Shown here piece by piece: positions 33,890-46,321 of a stretch of DNA of 64,000 nt. Under the pieces are notes generated by a model, which saw only the letters and a program-made list of their open reading frames with translations, was not told the DNA's origin and did not search any database. The stretch spans positions 13,726,501 to 13,790,500 of the forward strand of contig JAVHKY010000001.1 in assembly GCA_035079385.1 (NCBI GenBank), written 5' to 3'. Source of the stretch: Aspidiotus rigidus (Eukaryota > Arthropoda > Insecta > Hemiptera > Diaspididae). Positions within the stretch are counted from its first letter, which is position 1, and each line of letters begins with the position of its first letter. The translations under genes were made by a program, and so were the position numbers.

Positions 33890-34110
33890 TTCAAAAACCG
33901 AAATTTTCATAAGTCTTGAACGTCAAAATTTTCTAAGTCTCACTCCTGATTACAAAGAGCATAAAATTAGAAAAAGTTCCCTCTTTTATCATATACAGCT
34001 CGAAAATCAACATTTTTCCAAATTCTCCTCATCTACACACGTGGCTCGATGATCGTAAATTTTCAAGTCCCCTCCTGATAAAATAGAAGCAAGGAATTTC
34101 TCCAAGGCCT
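33890..34110. repeat. Modular dispersed repeat, minus orientation
   Basis: Four degenerate units: CATAAGTCTTGAACGTCAAA, CTTTTATCATATACAGCTCG, CATTTTTCCAAATTCTCCTC, ACGTGGCTCGATGATCGTAA. The copy lies directly before the LINE at 34.15 kb. Confidence 0.6.
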
Positions 34111-34149
34111 CCTAGTCAATTCCAGTTATTATTTCTCAAACTTGATCTG

Positions 34150-35703
34150 ACAGGTTATTTACAGAAGAAGGAACTTCGCTGCAATCGTATGACGAAAATA
34201 AAATACCAAACACGGATGATCAACAAATTAAAGAACCCTGGAAAAGTTACACCGAAGGAGTACTCGAAGACAACAGGGAACCACTTCTCCAATCTCAACT
34301 TAATGAGGAACTTTCAGGACCAGAAATACTGAAAAGTAAAGTCGAACACGCAATAAAAACCGCCAAAAATAACAAGGCATCAATCAGGACCAGACGGAAT
34401 GCACGCAGAATTTCTAAAAATGGTCGAAGGTGGCAACCTGACTATGTTGACGAAGTTCTTCAACCAGATATCTAACAGCGGCGAAATACCTACTGACTGG
34501 TTACAATCCACTTTTGTGATGCTCCCTAAGAAACCAAATATGCAAGGATCACCGCCCAATTTGTCTCATGAGTCATGCGCTTAAAATATTCCTCAGAATT
34601 CTTCATACCAGACTTTTTAGAAAACTTGAATCGATGAGTGGGAAAACTCAGTTTGGCTTCAATAATGGTGTGGGCACACGAGAGACCATTTTCTGTCTCA
34701 ACACGCTAGTACAAAACTGTTATGATCAGCGCAGTGTTTCATTGATTACGAGAAAGCGTCTGACAGTGTGAAACATGAATGGATGATGGGGATCTTAGAG
34801 AGAGCCGGAGTTGACGGTAAGGATGCCAGAATTATCCGAAACTTGTACTGGCGGCAAATGGCTAAGGTGAAACTGAATGATGGCTCACTTTCGGATGAAT
34901 TCGAGATAAATCGCCTATGCTCTTCAACATAGCAAATTATCAGAGGCCCTGGATGGAATAGAATGTGGAATCAAAGTAAAGGGACGGGCAGCGATATACC
35001 GATGACACTGTGATACTCACGGATGACCCAGAAGATCTAAAACTCCTCCTGGTTGTTTTGAACGAGATAGGAAGAACAGCTGGCCTAAGAATAAATGGTG
35101 ATAAAACAAAACTGATGGTTGTAAGCAGAGACATCCTCTTCCCATTTATCGAAAGAGTCATGCAATTCAAATACTTAGATACAATGGTCAACAGCAGATG
35201 GGACCCCCAAATTGAAGTGAAAACTGGAATTGCGCAGGCCAAGCAAGAAATATAGGAAAATACTATGCGATCGTAATCTAGGTACATCAATTCGGTACAG
35301 ATTTGTAAGATCCTACGTTTGGTCAGTCCTATTGTACGGAGTGGAAACTTGGACACTCAAAGCGAAGTCAATAAATCGCTTAGAGGCCTGCGAGATGTGG
35401 ACTTTACGGCGTATGCTGAAGATCTCATGGACGCAAAACATGACCAACGCGGCAGTCTTGGAAAAGGCCGGCATGGAAAGATTGCTCTTCTCCTACGTCA
35501 AACAGCGAAGGTCGGCTATAGGCTACATCATAAGGGGTGAAAAATGTGGGTTACTACGGCTGATCATAAAAATCGAGGGAAAGCGTGGAATAGGACGCAA
35601 GTCCTTATCATGGCTCCGCAACATCAGGTATTGGACAGGTCTTCAGAGCATAAGCGATCTAGGCAGAGCAGCGGAACAACAGGCACTGCGCATCATCACG
35701 TAG
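34150..35703 (+). pseudogene. RTE-like LINE ORF2 remnant
   Basis: Several frames together give an RT. EPWKSYTEGVLEDNREPLL and KNNKAS-GPDGMHAEFL (34,220-34,420) form the linker. 34,399-34,584 has GEIPTDWLQSTFVMLPKK; 34,568-34,771 has SGKTQFGFNNGVGTRETIF. Then LDYEKASDSVKHEWM gives motif A with an Asp, and RYTDDTVILTDD at about 34,994 gives motif C with both Asp residues kept. FKYLDTMVN and YVWSVLLYGVETWTLKAKS begin the thumb. The C-terminal frame ends at 35,703. Frameshifts occur near 34,380, 34,565, 34,770, 34,910 and 35,250. No endonuclease is seen upstream, so the copy is 5'-truncated. The closest relative in the window is 43,440-43,930. Confidence 0.85.
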
Positions 35704-35928
35704 CCCCGAGAAGCGTAAACAAGGGACCGACAAAGATAATTCGCCAACGCTCGATTGAGTATGGCAGCGAAAGAAGAAGAGTCCAAGCTTGCCTGGAATG
35801 TCATAAAATCAAAAACTTTCTGCGGCCTGGCCAAAAATAGAGATCGTACCAATTACAAATATTTTTGGACTCCCCACATCAAACTTTTAATAGCCAAAAT
35901 ATCTAAACTCGCTGAATGTTTATAAATA

Positions 35929-36427
35929 CAGTGGAAACTCTCTATAACGAATTCCTCTATTTTACGAATTTTTCCGTGATCCCTCCCCCTTCAACGAGTT
36001 TTACCTATGAAAAAATCTCTTTATAACGAACAATTTACTCTATATAACGAATTTTTTTTCGAGATTTCGAAGAAAAATTGCGTATTTTTGACACTAAATG
36101 AGGCTAAGAAAAATGGTAACGTGTTATTTGACCAACTTTTTTCCCTTCTTTCTTGATTGTAATCATTTTTATGTCGACATTTAACAAAAATTAAAAATTT
36201 AACCCACCGCATGTTCAATAAAAAACACACTGAGCGAGGGTGGTGGGGATTATTATCATCTAAAGGTAACAAAAGTAATGAAAACTAAGTTTTGCTCATT
36301 ACATACTGTATGTGCTTTAAATTTACTGTAAAACAGAATGAAAAAATAAAATTTCTATATAACGAATTTTCTATATAACGAATTTTTTTAGCGGTCCCTT
36401 CAGATTCGTTATAGAGAGTTTCCACTG
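35929..36427. mobile_element. pogo/Tigger-type MITE, 499 bp
   Basis: Perfect 24-bp terminal inverted repeats start CAGTGGAAACTCTCTATAAC and the element is flanked by TA on both sides (35,927-35,928 and 36,428-36,429), the Tc1/mariner/pogo signature. The motif TATAACGAATT recurs internally at about 36,020, 36,045, 36,357 and 36,371, i.e. subterminal repeats of the end sequence. No transposase codons are recognised; it would depend on one supplied elsewhere. Confidence 0.9.
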
Positions 36428-38539
36428 TATCTCGAATGAATCAAAAACGGTGCGCTTCCTGTGATCTTATCTGGCGATTTATTTTATTGTTACGCGTCTA
36501 CATATATTTGTTTTCCATAATTCAGTCATTATGTCGTCGAGAGTCGACCTTTTACCAAAAAAGTTAGAGAGAGAAAAATAAAGGGTTATAAAGAGTGTGC
36601 CCAATTACATTAGAATAAGTCAGTATCCGTCGCATCGTGCTCCATTTTCAAAAAAAAAAATATTATATAGATAACATAATATAAGTATAGAACAGATTTC
36701 TCTACAAAAAATCTTCTGTGGCGCTTACCTGGAAAAACTGACAAGACACTATTAATTTACAATAAATGTGAATCGCACACAATCATAAAACTTAGGCTAC
36801 CTGCTCGTTAACTAAGGACATCAGTATTATATTCGATGCAGTATGGCAACGTTGTAGTACAGCAAACAGGACAAAAAAGAGTTTGAAAAAAAAAATTGTA
36901 TGGTAGGTAGATGAATGTTATAATCTTCTCTCCCTCATTTTAGTCTCCAAATCGAAATTGTAAAGCCAATCGGCACTTTTTATCTTCATCATGATGGCAC
37001 TGGACTGATGAGAAGTGAAAGTTCAAAGCAGTCACCGACATGTTTCTCCACATTATTCTTCGTACCTCTGATCCAAAGCTTTATTCTTCTTCAAAAACAG
37101 TCCGGGGAAGAATCGTTAAGTTGTCTTTTCATTACTGTCTACACAATACAGCGTTAACTGTTTCCTCGTTCTCTTTTCATTCTTTCTTCCATTTGTTTGT
37201 TTGCAAAAAAAAAAAAACAAAGAAAAGAAAGGAAAAGAAATCAGTACCCAGACATTTTGTCTTTCGATGGAGTTAGAATTTTCAATTTGATATCATGGAG
37301 TAGAGATTTTCAATTTGATATCGTATTTACAGGTATAACTTTAACAATACAGAACAAGGCCCGTAACGTTACTTGTAATATTATAAAAGATGACGGTGTC
37401 TTTCGCAAGCGCACCCAGCAGAGGCGATCTATTCTCAACAAACTGTTGGTGGTGAATGAAAAACATCACCCTGATACACAGATTACTAATCCGTGCTCTA
37501 CCTAGGTGATCAATCATAAGTTAGTTGATCAAGCCACATGAAAATTGTGTTGCACAGGTGCAGAAAGGATAGTATTTCTTACAATGGCCAAATTTATCAG
37601 CATGTATACCAGTATTCTCGAAAATTTTCGTACATCCCTCTCCAACACCCCTACTCCTAAGAGTTGAATATGTATTCTGTGCTACTAGCTTGTAAATTAG
37701 AAAAAAAAAAAAAAAAAAAAAGTATCATCATGTCAACGATCTTGCATTCCCGCAACCTTGCGCACGACTTATTGACTTTGACCCGCGCTCGAATGTCAAG
37801 GATAGAATTTATTGAACACCCCGTTGACATTCTTTCTTTTTCCAGCGAATATGGCCGCAAATGTGACTTCGAATTATATTGGTTCAACCCACTTTCTTAG
37901 ACTGGTCTACAAAATATAATACCAATAATTTTCTCACTCTCTTTCGACTGACGAATGGTGTGTCCTTCAGGTACACCGCGAGCTTGGAAAACTACGAACC
38001 TTTCTACCTAACTTCGTATTCATTACTTCAGGAAAAATTCATTGTAATATTCGAACTCCGCGGTCATTTAATTCGGGGTTCCGATACGCTTTTACCGTTT
38101 TTCTTTCACTCACTCCAGCTGCGGTACCCTTCTTCCTAAACATCCAATAAATAACTTCTCAGAATAATTGAACTGGTACCGGTATCGGTTCGCCATGATA
38201 TTTTTAATTCGAAATGTGAACAACACGCGAGTACAATACGCGAACGTTTCGCTACAATACTATCTTCAGAAATGTGATATAGCAAAGGCGTTTCAACCCA
38301 ATTTTCGAATGGTATTATGGAAAACCCTTTTGATTTTATAACTACTATACACGTCTAGTCATATTAGATGGGAGACGTTTTTTTTGTGCAAGAATGGTAT
38401 ACTTAAGACTTCTTGAAAGTTCCCCATCCTGTAAGTGTCTGACAGAAATCAGTTGTTTTCGATTTTTCTCGCGACACGAGCTACCTACAAAAAAAAATGT
38501 CTGGCTACAAATGTAATTTACGTTAAATTTACAATTAAA
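36428..38539. other. No recognised gene
   Basis: A direct repeat ATTTTCAATTTGATATC occurs twice 31 bp apart (about 37,277 and 37,308). A-runs at 36,650, 37,206 and 37,701 produce low-complexity frames. 37,840-38,140 is C/T-rich and recalls the LINE thumb/RNase H spacer but shows no motif. Nothing else is seen. Confidence 0.4.
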
Positions 38540-40560
38540 GCGTCAACCCTCATCCGAAAGATTTTATATGTACACTGAAATATTGAATACAAATTATTTT
38601 CAACATTCATTAATTTAAATAAATTCGGAACAATTTGTAACTTTTTATAATAATTATGAAATTTTCTTTATTGCATTATTACATGAAAAATGAATTGATA
38701 AGATGCTAACTGCACTAAGTACAGAGAGGCAGCCTTCATCAATTACTTCATAATTTTTTATATTCCGATTATTAGCTTATCCGAAAGATTTCATATGTAT
38801 ACTGAAATATTTAATACCTACAAATTATTTTCAAAATTCATCAACTTAAATAAAATCGGATCAATTTATAACTTTTCATACCAATTTAAATTATATTTTC
38901 TCTATTATATTATTTTCTGAAAAATGATTTGACAAGAAAATTTATTCATTCAAATTATAAAATATTCATAACTTGAAATATTTTTTATTGAATTAATAAA
39001 TTAATAACCCAATAATTTTACACACCTCACAAAATAATATTAGTTTGATCAAAATTAATTCAATTCATAGGCTACATGTATTTTCTTCATTCAATTATTA
39101 TTAATAAATTTTACAACAAATAATTTAATTGGAAAATAAATTATTCATTTAAATTAAAATAATATTATTCACCTGACGGTTTTATTCAACGAAACATTCA
39201 ATACAAATTGTTTTTAATTTCTATTAGTTCAATTATTTAGATAAATTTTCATTTTACAATTGAGGTAAATAACATTTCTTGATCAAAGTAATACTCGTAC
39301 ATGGATGATAATCTAATCAAGAAGATTTATGAATCAAAATTATAAATTATTCTACAAATTAAATTAATTTTAAATAAATTTACAAGTTGATTTTTAAAAA
39401 GTTGAACAGTATAAAAAGAAATCAAATTAAAAAGTATGTTTCTTTTTCTTTATTACGTTATATTATTTTCTAAAAAATGATTTGACAGGAAAATTCATTT
39501 ATTCAAATTATAAAATATTCACAACTTGAAATATTTTTTATTGAATTAATAAATTAATAACCCAATAATTTTACACACCTCACAAAATAATATTAGTTTA
39601 ATCAAAATTAATTCAATTCATAGGCTACATGTATTTTCTTCAGTAAATTATTATTAATTTTATAACAAAATAGAATCATTGTAAAATCAATTATCCATTT
39701 AAATTAAAAATATCTATAATTTAATTTGAAGTAAAATAATATTATTCACCTGAAAATTTTGTTTTTCATTTTTATTAGTTTAATTTAATTAATAATTAAT
39801 TTTCATTTTATAATTTAGATAAATAAAATTGTTTGATTAAATTAATATTTTATGGATGATAATCTAATCAAAAAGATTTATAAATTTAAATTACAAATTA
39901 TTCTACCAATTAAACCAATTTTAATTAAAATAAGTGATTTTAAAAAAGTTGAATAATATAAAAACAAACTAATAGGCTTGAACAAGAGAATTTTTCCTTC
40001 AAAAGTACTCGTCATAATGATAGAGAAGAATGGAGACACATAGACGCACACGTCTTTGTGTCTTCATCCTTCTCAAGGCTCAAAGAAGAGCTGAGAAAAA
40101 ACAAAATAATTCTCAACCAATTTTTAGTTCAATTAAAATTAATTTAATTCATAAACTATATGAATTTTCTTCATTCAATTATTATTGAATTTATAGGAAA
40201 TTATTCAATACTATTTATTCATTTAAATTATAAAATTTATAAATTAAATTATTCCCAAGTAGACTTTTTATTTAATTTTAATTTACCAGCTACTGGCAGC
40301 CTGCTTTCAGGGCTAATATTATTTACTTGATAATTTATTCATCAAAATGTTCAATATAAATTATTTTTTCGATTTTATTAGTTTAATTTAATTTATAAAT
40401 ATTATTTATAATTTAGATGAATAAAATTTCTCAATTAAATTATTTTTTATGGATAATAATTTAATTGAAAAATTTTTTTCGTCCAAATGATAAATTCATT
40501 TATAAATAATCAATTTTAATTAAATCGATAGATGATTTTTAAAAAGTTGAATAATGTAAA
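38540..40560. repeat. Extremely AT-rich tandem array, unit about 550 bp
   Basis: About 2 kb consists almost only of A and T. Landmark AATAATTTTACACACCTCAC is at 39,011 and 39,564 (spacing 553). GGATGATAATCTAATCAA is at 39,303 and 39,854 (spacing 551), with a diverged third copy at 40,451 (spacing 597). CATAGGCTACATGTATTTTC follows each of the first two landmarks. A shorter sub-repeat, TCCGAAAGATTT-ATATGTA, occurs at about 38,559 and 38,780. No coding frame. Possible roles include satellite, matrix-attachment or origin-like DNA; none can be shown. Confidence 0.85.
40020..40078. repeat. Hairpin inserted in the third AT-rich unit
   Basis: GAGAAGAATGGAGACACATA at 40,023 (24-nt arm to 40,046) pairs with 40,051-40,074 with three mismatches around a 4-nt loop. 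It is GC-richer than its surroundings and explains why the third unit spacing is about 46 bp longer. It looks like a small foldback insertion. Confidence 0.6.
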
Positions 40561-40949
40561 AAATTCAATACACTTGAAGAAGAGCCAAGAAAACACAACA
40601 CATTCCTTGAACAAATCCAGACGCACACTGACTGATTTTGGTTGATCGATTTGTAAAATGCACTTTTAGTCTACTTTCCCTTCCTCTTGGGATATTTTAC
40701 CAATGGATTCCGAGAGATGCACCCCTCATGACTTATTCAAAAAGAAAAAATATTCCAGGGAAAGCATCAATCGAGGAGTATGTATTCGGCAGACATTTAC
40801 AGGCGCGGAATTTTAAGGCGTTCTCAAGGAGACCATTTTTGCACGAAAAAACTTTCACTGGATTCGGGATCGATTTTTACGAGAAGACAACTTGTAGAAA
40901 ATTCAAGTCTGACAATTTTATTCTCCACTGAATAGCTTCGTTCTCGACC

Positions 40950-41100
40950 TATTTTGAGATGAAAGGCAATTTTTTCGCGTGCAAGGATATTAATTAATAA
41001 TAAAAGAAAGTAAAGACAAGGCTTTTCCCGCACAGGGTTTTATTTGTATATTTTTCTTCGTTTCGGCCAAACTGGTGGCCTTTATCAAGACGAAACGAGA
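40950..41100 (-). mobile_element. Penelope-like terminal remnant with hammerhead-like motif
   Basis: On the minus strand 41,089-41,059 reads CTTGATAAAGGCC, then ACCAGTTT, then GGCCGAAACG. Here GGCC pairs with GGCC as a stem II and GAAA follows, the layout of the core seen in PLE terminal repeats. No PLE coding sequence adjoins, so this is a solo or end fragment. Confidence 0.5.
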
Positions 41101-41169
41101 ACTCACGTTGCAGATAAGTCAATCAACATTCAAATGAGAAAATCGTCCTGATCTCGTTTTCAATTTAGT

Positions 41170-42050
41170 CAATTGTAGCGTCCGCCCGAATTATACCCAA
41201 GATTCCTTTGACATTCAGACCTCAAAATTTCAAGAGGACGATCTTCTTTGTGAAGGGTAGGACTATAGGAGACTTGAAAAAATTAAAATTATTTCATTAT
41301 AAACGTATGTCTATCCCAAAAGTAGATTTTGCAGTTTATATGAACATTAACTTATACAACGTCGAGGAGTAGCTCATGGCTAGTTTAAACTTATCATACA
41401 ATAAGCCTAGGTCAAGATTCTTATAAAACTTTTCAGGTACAAGCCTAGGCAATATAAAACGTTAATCTTTTACTTCTATTTCATAGTTGACGATCCCCAA
41501 TACAGGCAAGTATTGTTTAAAAAAATCTCAAGAAAAGTTTTCAACTGTTGAACAAAGATGTTCATAATCTCACAATACATCATTAAGATAGTCTCAAACA
41601 CGCGACTAAATGTTCAGTAATAACTCTGAATTAGGAATTAATGTAAGCTCATTAAATTCCTACTTCTCGACCACAGTGTTACAGACAATTGGATTATCGT
41701 TGTAAACTGACGATATTTGCCATTTAACAAAAAAAAGAAATTTTATGGCGAGTAAATTACAATTCATGTCGATGACGTCAACAGCGCGTAAAGTGACGAC
41801 GTTAACAACTGTTCTCGCAGAATAATGTTTTTCATGTGCACATTTATGGATATCGTGAGATAGAGAATTACAATACGTTTATCGAACACGTATTATGGAG
41901 AAAATAAAATGTACCGTAAAATATATCTGATAAAATCTGTCACAATAGCATCAGAAGCTTTGTTTACTCCAACTTCTACGACATGAACGTATAAAATTTT
42001 ATTGATAAGTAAATTTTTCATTCCTCTGTTAATGTAAAATTATATGACTT
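41170..42050. other. No recognised gene
   Basis: AT-rich DNA with a TGACGTCA at 41,773-41,780 and no domain or repeat. It may be intronic if the 42,051 exon is real. Confidence 0.4.
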
Positions 42051-42245
42051 ACAGACACAAATTTGACGTGATGATCCTCCTCAAAATCATCAGAGACGTG
42101 AAACCTTTCCCTTGAAGATATGACTACACATTGCCAGGCATTTTCGAGGTTAGTTTCAGGAGAAGAAATTGAGTATGCGAACTTCACACTTACTTTTTCC
42201 TGCATGAAAGTGGGAGGGACGCGTTGAATCTTTGGGTTGTGAGGA
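42051..42245 (-). CDS. Candidate exon of an unidentified host gene
   Basis: On the minus strand an open frame contains VRFYVPHNPKIQRVPPTFMQ, VKFAYSISSPETNLENAWQC and RFHVSDDFEEDHHVKFVS, then meets a canonical donor GTAAGT at 42,053-42,048. A plausible acceptor (AAAAACCTCAG) ends at about 42,262. The composition is balanced and not transposon-like, and I know no family for it. A second GTAAGT inside the block (after FMQEK) could be an alternative donor, which weakens the exact structure. Confidence 0.35.
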
Positions 42246-42756
42246 ACGTAAAAACGCACGCCTGAGGTTTTTGAACATCGGTTCGAAAATTCCCTTTCTT
42301 CGAAAATACAGAGAATTAATATTGCTTGATGACGAATTTTATTCATATATTTTTTCTTCATATTTCAAGATTCAATCGATCATCATTTTTTTCCTTTTTG
42401 CTGACACGTGGTAAGCAATCGAGAATTCTGATATCATCAAATCAACCATCTTTTAATGCATCAATAATTACTCGTATAGGTTTTTTGATAACATATCGAC
42501 AATTTTCTTCCTTTTTAGCAACTAACGACCTTACAAGGCTATATGTTATCGTTATCGAGAGAGGGTCGAAGATCTACGATTATTGAAATTGTATATTCCT
42601 CTTTGAGGTCAATGAAGAATTTCATACATCATACGTATAAGGTGTGAAAAACGAACTCTGCTTTGTTAAACTTTTTTCGAGACCACGTTCGTGATACACC
42701 AAGGTTTATAGACACGTGCTTGTATTTTCTTTCAATTTTACTAATCATGATGGCAC

Positions 42757-43100
42757 GTGGCAAGAAGCAGTTCGCGGCCCGTTCCCTCAAAAAAGATACG
42801 TTTTGTGGCCCAGAGAATTGAAGCAAATTACGTCCCAACCAAAAATGAATTTATTATTTTCCCCTCAAACGCGAGTGATACTTTAACTCTGACCGAAAAA
42901 AATCTTAAATTTTTAGCGACATATGATGTTGTACTCATGGACGGAACTTTTGACTCATGTCCATATCCCTCTTTGGGTAGCTGTTTATCGTACACGGCCC
43001 AAGAAATCATACTTACGTCTTTTGCAATTGCACACATCGCCGCAAAATGGACGTCGCTTGAACATACACTTTTCTTTTTTAGGCCGCTATCTGGGTAACT
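42757..43100 (+). pseudogene. Mutator-like (MULE) transposase fragment
   Basis: The frame reads NEFIIFPSNASDTLTLTEKN, LKFLATYDVVLMDGTFDSCP. This is the start of the MULE catalytic domain, where the D of DGTF is the first DDE acidic residue. After a frameshift near 42,970 LFIVHGP appears, the usual Q-LY-IHG block, and TSLEHTLFFF resembles the next E-TY--F segment. The remaining catalytic residues are not found. Animal MULEs of this form usually also carry a FLYWCH zinc finger upstream, which is not visible here. Confidence 0.7.
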
Positions 43101-43440
43101 TATTGCGGCCCATTTGTTATTCGGGACGCAAACTGGATTCGGCCTGGAACGTCGTTATGAGCATTCAATTAAATTCAAATCAGGATATTATGTCAACCTC
43201 CTCTTACAGCGTAAAACAGAATCTGTACATTCAATAAACATTCCATTACTTTCCATGGCTGACAAAATTCCGGCCTCTTTCTTCGAGTCTGTTCTCCCTA
43301 ATCGTGACCACAAACACTTATCCATCCCTTCTCCGCTCATGCCTAACGTACCTCCATCTTTCCTCATTAACCAAAACATCCGTATCTTTTTGGGGGGCTT
43401 TTGGTCTTGTCATTCTTCTGGAAAACCCGAATCCAATCAC
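43101..43440 (+). other. Unassigned open region
   Basis: Frame 43,114-43,452 (112 codons) includes ADKIPASFFESVLPNRDHKH and VPPSFLINQNIRIF. I recognise no domain. It lies between the MULE fragment and an RTE-like LINE tail and may be the decayed 5' part of that LINE. Confidence 0.3.
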
Positions 43441-43930
43441 ACTGAAGATTGATAGCAAGATCCCGCAATCCAAGTATTTTGGTACTTCGGTAAATGAAAT
43501 CCGAAGATGGAGATCAAGTCAAGAATCGGACAGGCAAGACAGGCGTCTCACTAATACCGGATGCAGAATTGTCAACCGTTAGGTGTGGAAGCGTGGATAC
43601 TATGGGTACAATCAGCAAACTACTTGGAAGTAGAATGTGGAGGATATTTTGGGTGCAGAAGCTGAGGAACTCTCACAAACCGAGAGGAGAAGAAAATTGG
43701 GTATCTTGGCCATACATTTTGCGGAGAAAAGTATTCGCTTTCGTATCTGATCCTGGAGAGGAAGATAAGAGGTTGAAAGCGTAGAATCAGGTGCAAAACA
43801 TAGGTAACTGGACTGGAGTGCTGAGCTTTGCCGAGTGACAGAAATACTCATACATTTCCTTCGTCTCATCGCTATCCTCATGATGACCGCTGACCTTCTT
43901 GGACTACGGTAGCACAAGAGGAAGAATCTT
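43440..43930 (+). pseudogene. RTE-like LINE C-terminal remnant
   Basis: Frames combine to KYFGTSVNE, DGDQVKNRTGKTG, RRKLGYLGHTFCGEKYSLS-LILERKIRG (in pieces) and LECLSFAECQK-like ends. These match, in order, the thumb (FKYLGS-INEDGD), the C-terminal helix (YLGHI-RGEKY-LL-LI-EGKI-G) and the final NWTGLS--EL--- block also present at 35.23-35.7 kb. There are multiple frameshifts and no RT core, so the fragment is dead. Confidence 0.75.
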
Positions 43931-46321
43931 CAGGAACACAATCTGAGTGACCACACCACCACACATTTTTCACTTTCTTCAAAAGATTGTGACTCACCAA
44001 CCCCAAAATACGATCTATTGGCATCCCGAAGAGGAGGGAAAGGGCGGTGGGGGAGAGACGACACCCAAACTCATGTCACAAAAAGTGGAACAGTTCGACA
44101 GTAATATCGCAAGAGTACTCGACTACCCCATATCCTATTAAGAAATGCTTGAATGATATTCGGAAGACCAAAACTTTGTGCAGCGCAAAAAATATAGCGG
44201 ATGACGTCGTTACAATTTTTTAGCAAAAGTAAGTCTTGGTCACGCCTACGTTATGACATTTCGATGAATTGAAATTTTGGCCTTATAGAGACATCTTAGT
44301 TTAGTATCTGGATGTGAGAACTCGAAACTTTTCCAAGTTTTTACCGTGGGTCAGCATCACTAGCTTATAGCTCGTTCGTCAGCAGTATTTTATACCCTAG
44401 TAAACTATGTAGGCATTGCTGACGAGTTCGCTCCACTTGTTCGCTTCTCTTCTTCAAGCCAAACTTCCTCTTTCCCGTTAATCTAATATTAACCTAGTAC
44501 GCTGTATGTTAGGCTATGCTTACATTCTATAGTTTTCAGCCTAGTATTATAGCACAAAAATATAATATGGACCAGCATACGAACTAAACGCAGGAGATAC
44601 CCGAATAAAATTCTCCAACTCAGCCCACAGACTTGAAACAGTCATGTCAAAAACAAATCAAAAGTAAGTATCGACCAAAAGGAGTCACATTGAACAAAAT
44701 GACCTCCTGATCCTGGGAAAAAATCCCAAATATTAGACAAAGAAAGATATCGAGCAAGTCATTTATTTTCTTAGTAGATATGAAAATAGTGTTAAAATCA
44801 CAAAACCATGCTCGTAAGAAGACGACGTTTGTGATCTGTTTCCTAGTATGACTCGCTTAGTGAAGCTCGACCAAAGAGGCTTCACCTATCCATCAGTCGA
44901 CCAAAAGGAATCGAATTATACAACGGACGTAAATGACACCCACACGCACTCCAAGCGCGACCCTTTTCTCGTACACCGCGTCAGATTTTCCACACGCTGT
45001 CAAAGAACCGTTTAGTTAATGTGTCCAAAAAATTATTGCTGTGACAGGAAAGACGACTTATAAATCCGAGGGGGAGGAGTTTCGCCCAAGATAGTTTATA
45101 TTCCTAAAAAGGAGCCGACATTTAAACAAATGTGATTTTACATTTTTATGATTTACTGTTTCAGTTGACAGATTATCGTGTCGAGTAAGGCGAGATACAA
45201 AGCGTCCCGACTCAAGAGAGAAGGACGTGATATCTGCATATCTCTTGGATTACAAAGACACTTATTCAACAATTAATTCTACAGTAACTATTATTCCAAT
45301 CTTTCGATATTTATATGAGGTCATTCTCTGTTTCAAGTTAATTGTTTTTATTACTTTCGTGTACGGAAAAAGCTCTTATACAGTAATACGAGGCGTGCTG
45401 TATTCCCGGGAAGATGGAGGCCGGACGACGACGGGACACGAGAGCGTTTCATAATTACTAAACGGAGAGATTATTCGATGGCAGCTGCATCTAGAAAATA
45501 GAACTAGTATCATGAGGAGGGGGTTGGTCCACAAATACGTCCGTCGGATATCCGAGATCTCCGGCACGACATTAGTGGATGATTCATAATATTCTAAGGT
45601 CTACGTTCAATTCATTAGAAGTGTGAAATATGCCTACCCTATCAAACTAAAGGGAAAAATTTCTTCGGTCTACGAATTATGCTGAATATCCGCACACGCG
45701 ACTTGACTACGAATTGACCTTCGATTTGTTTATATAGATCGTATTTTCTTTCAAGATAGATGAAAGTGAACAAGTTATTTGCCGATACGCACGCGAATCT
45801 CTCGATTGTATATTCTTCTCATTTCCGAGTAATGCACCTACCGAGTCCGTTCTCACGGTTCAAAGACAGTCTTATTAGAACGCACACCCAACAAAGTCTG
45901 TCGCGCAACTCCGTAATGAGTGTAGTATATTGTGTCGTGAAATCTTAGATCATCAGCTTCATCAACAATAGCAAATTATGTAGACGCAGAAGAATATTTC
46001 CTGTAAACGAGATACAAAAAGATATTCGTATGTTGTCGTGGAGCCCGCATATCGATCATATTGAATATGAAATTTCCAATCGCGCTCGTCTCGTCACTCG
46101 TATTTAGGGTGCCACAGAATGAAATCGTGGACGAGGTTTCGTATTCGAACGTCTTTATACAAATTCGTAAGAGACCACTGCACTGTACGCGGAAATTAGA
46201 TCGTTTACCGACCTACCACGTGCGGTACGCATAAAATCGATCAGTTGAATCGCGTTTTCTATTTAGAGATGAGGGCGGGCGAGTTTTACAAGCAATTTTA
46301 CATCGACGGTAGCAATGAATT
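43931..46321. other. No recognised gene
   Basis: 44,320-44,540 has scattered CTAGTATACTA/TTAGGCTATGC phrases of the short degenerate family seen at 15.4 and 51.4 kb. 45,150-45,200 has a good acceptor-like tract (ACTGTTTCAG) but no supported exon after it. Otherwise nothing. Confidence 0.4.

Noticed and set aside
36990..37012. Hammerhead-like CTGATGAGAAGTGAAAG
   Set aside because: Contains the two core strings by chance; no stem II pairing and no Penelope-like context.
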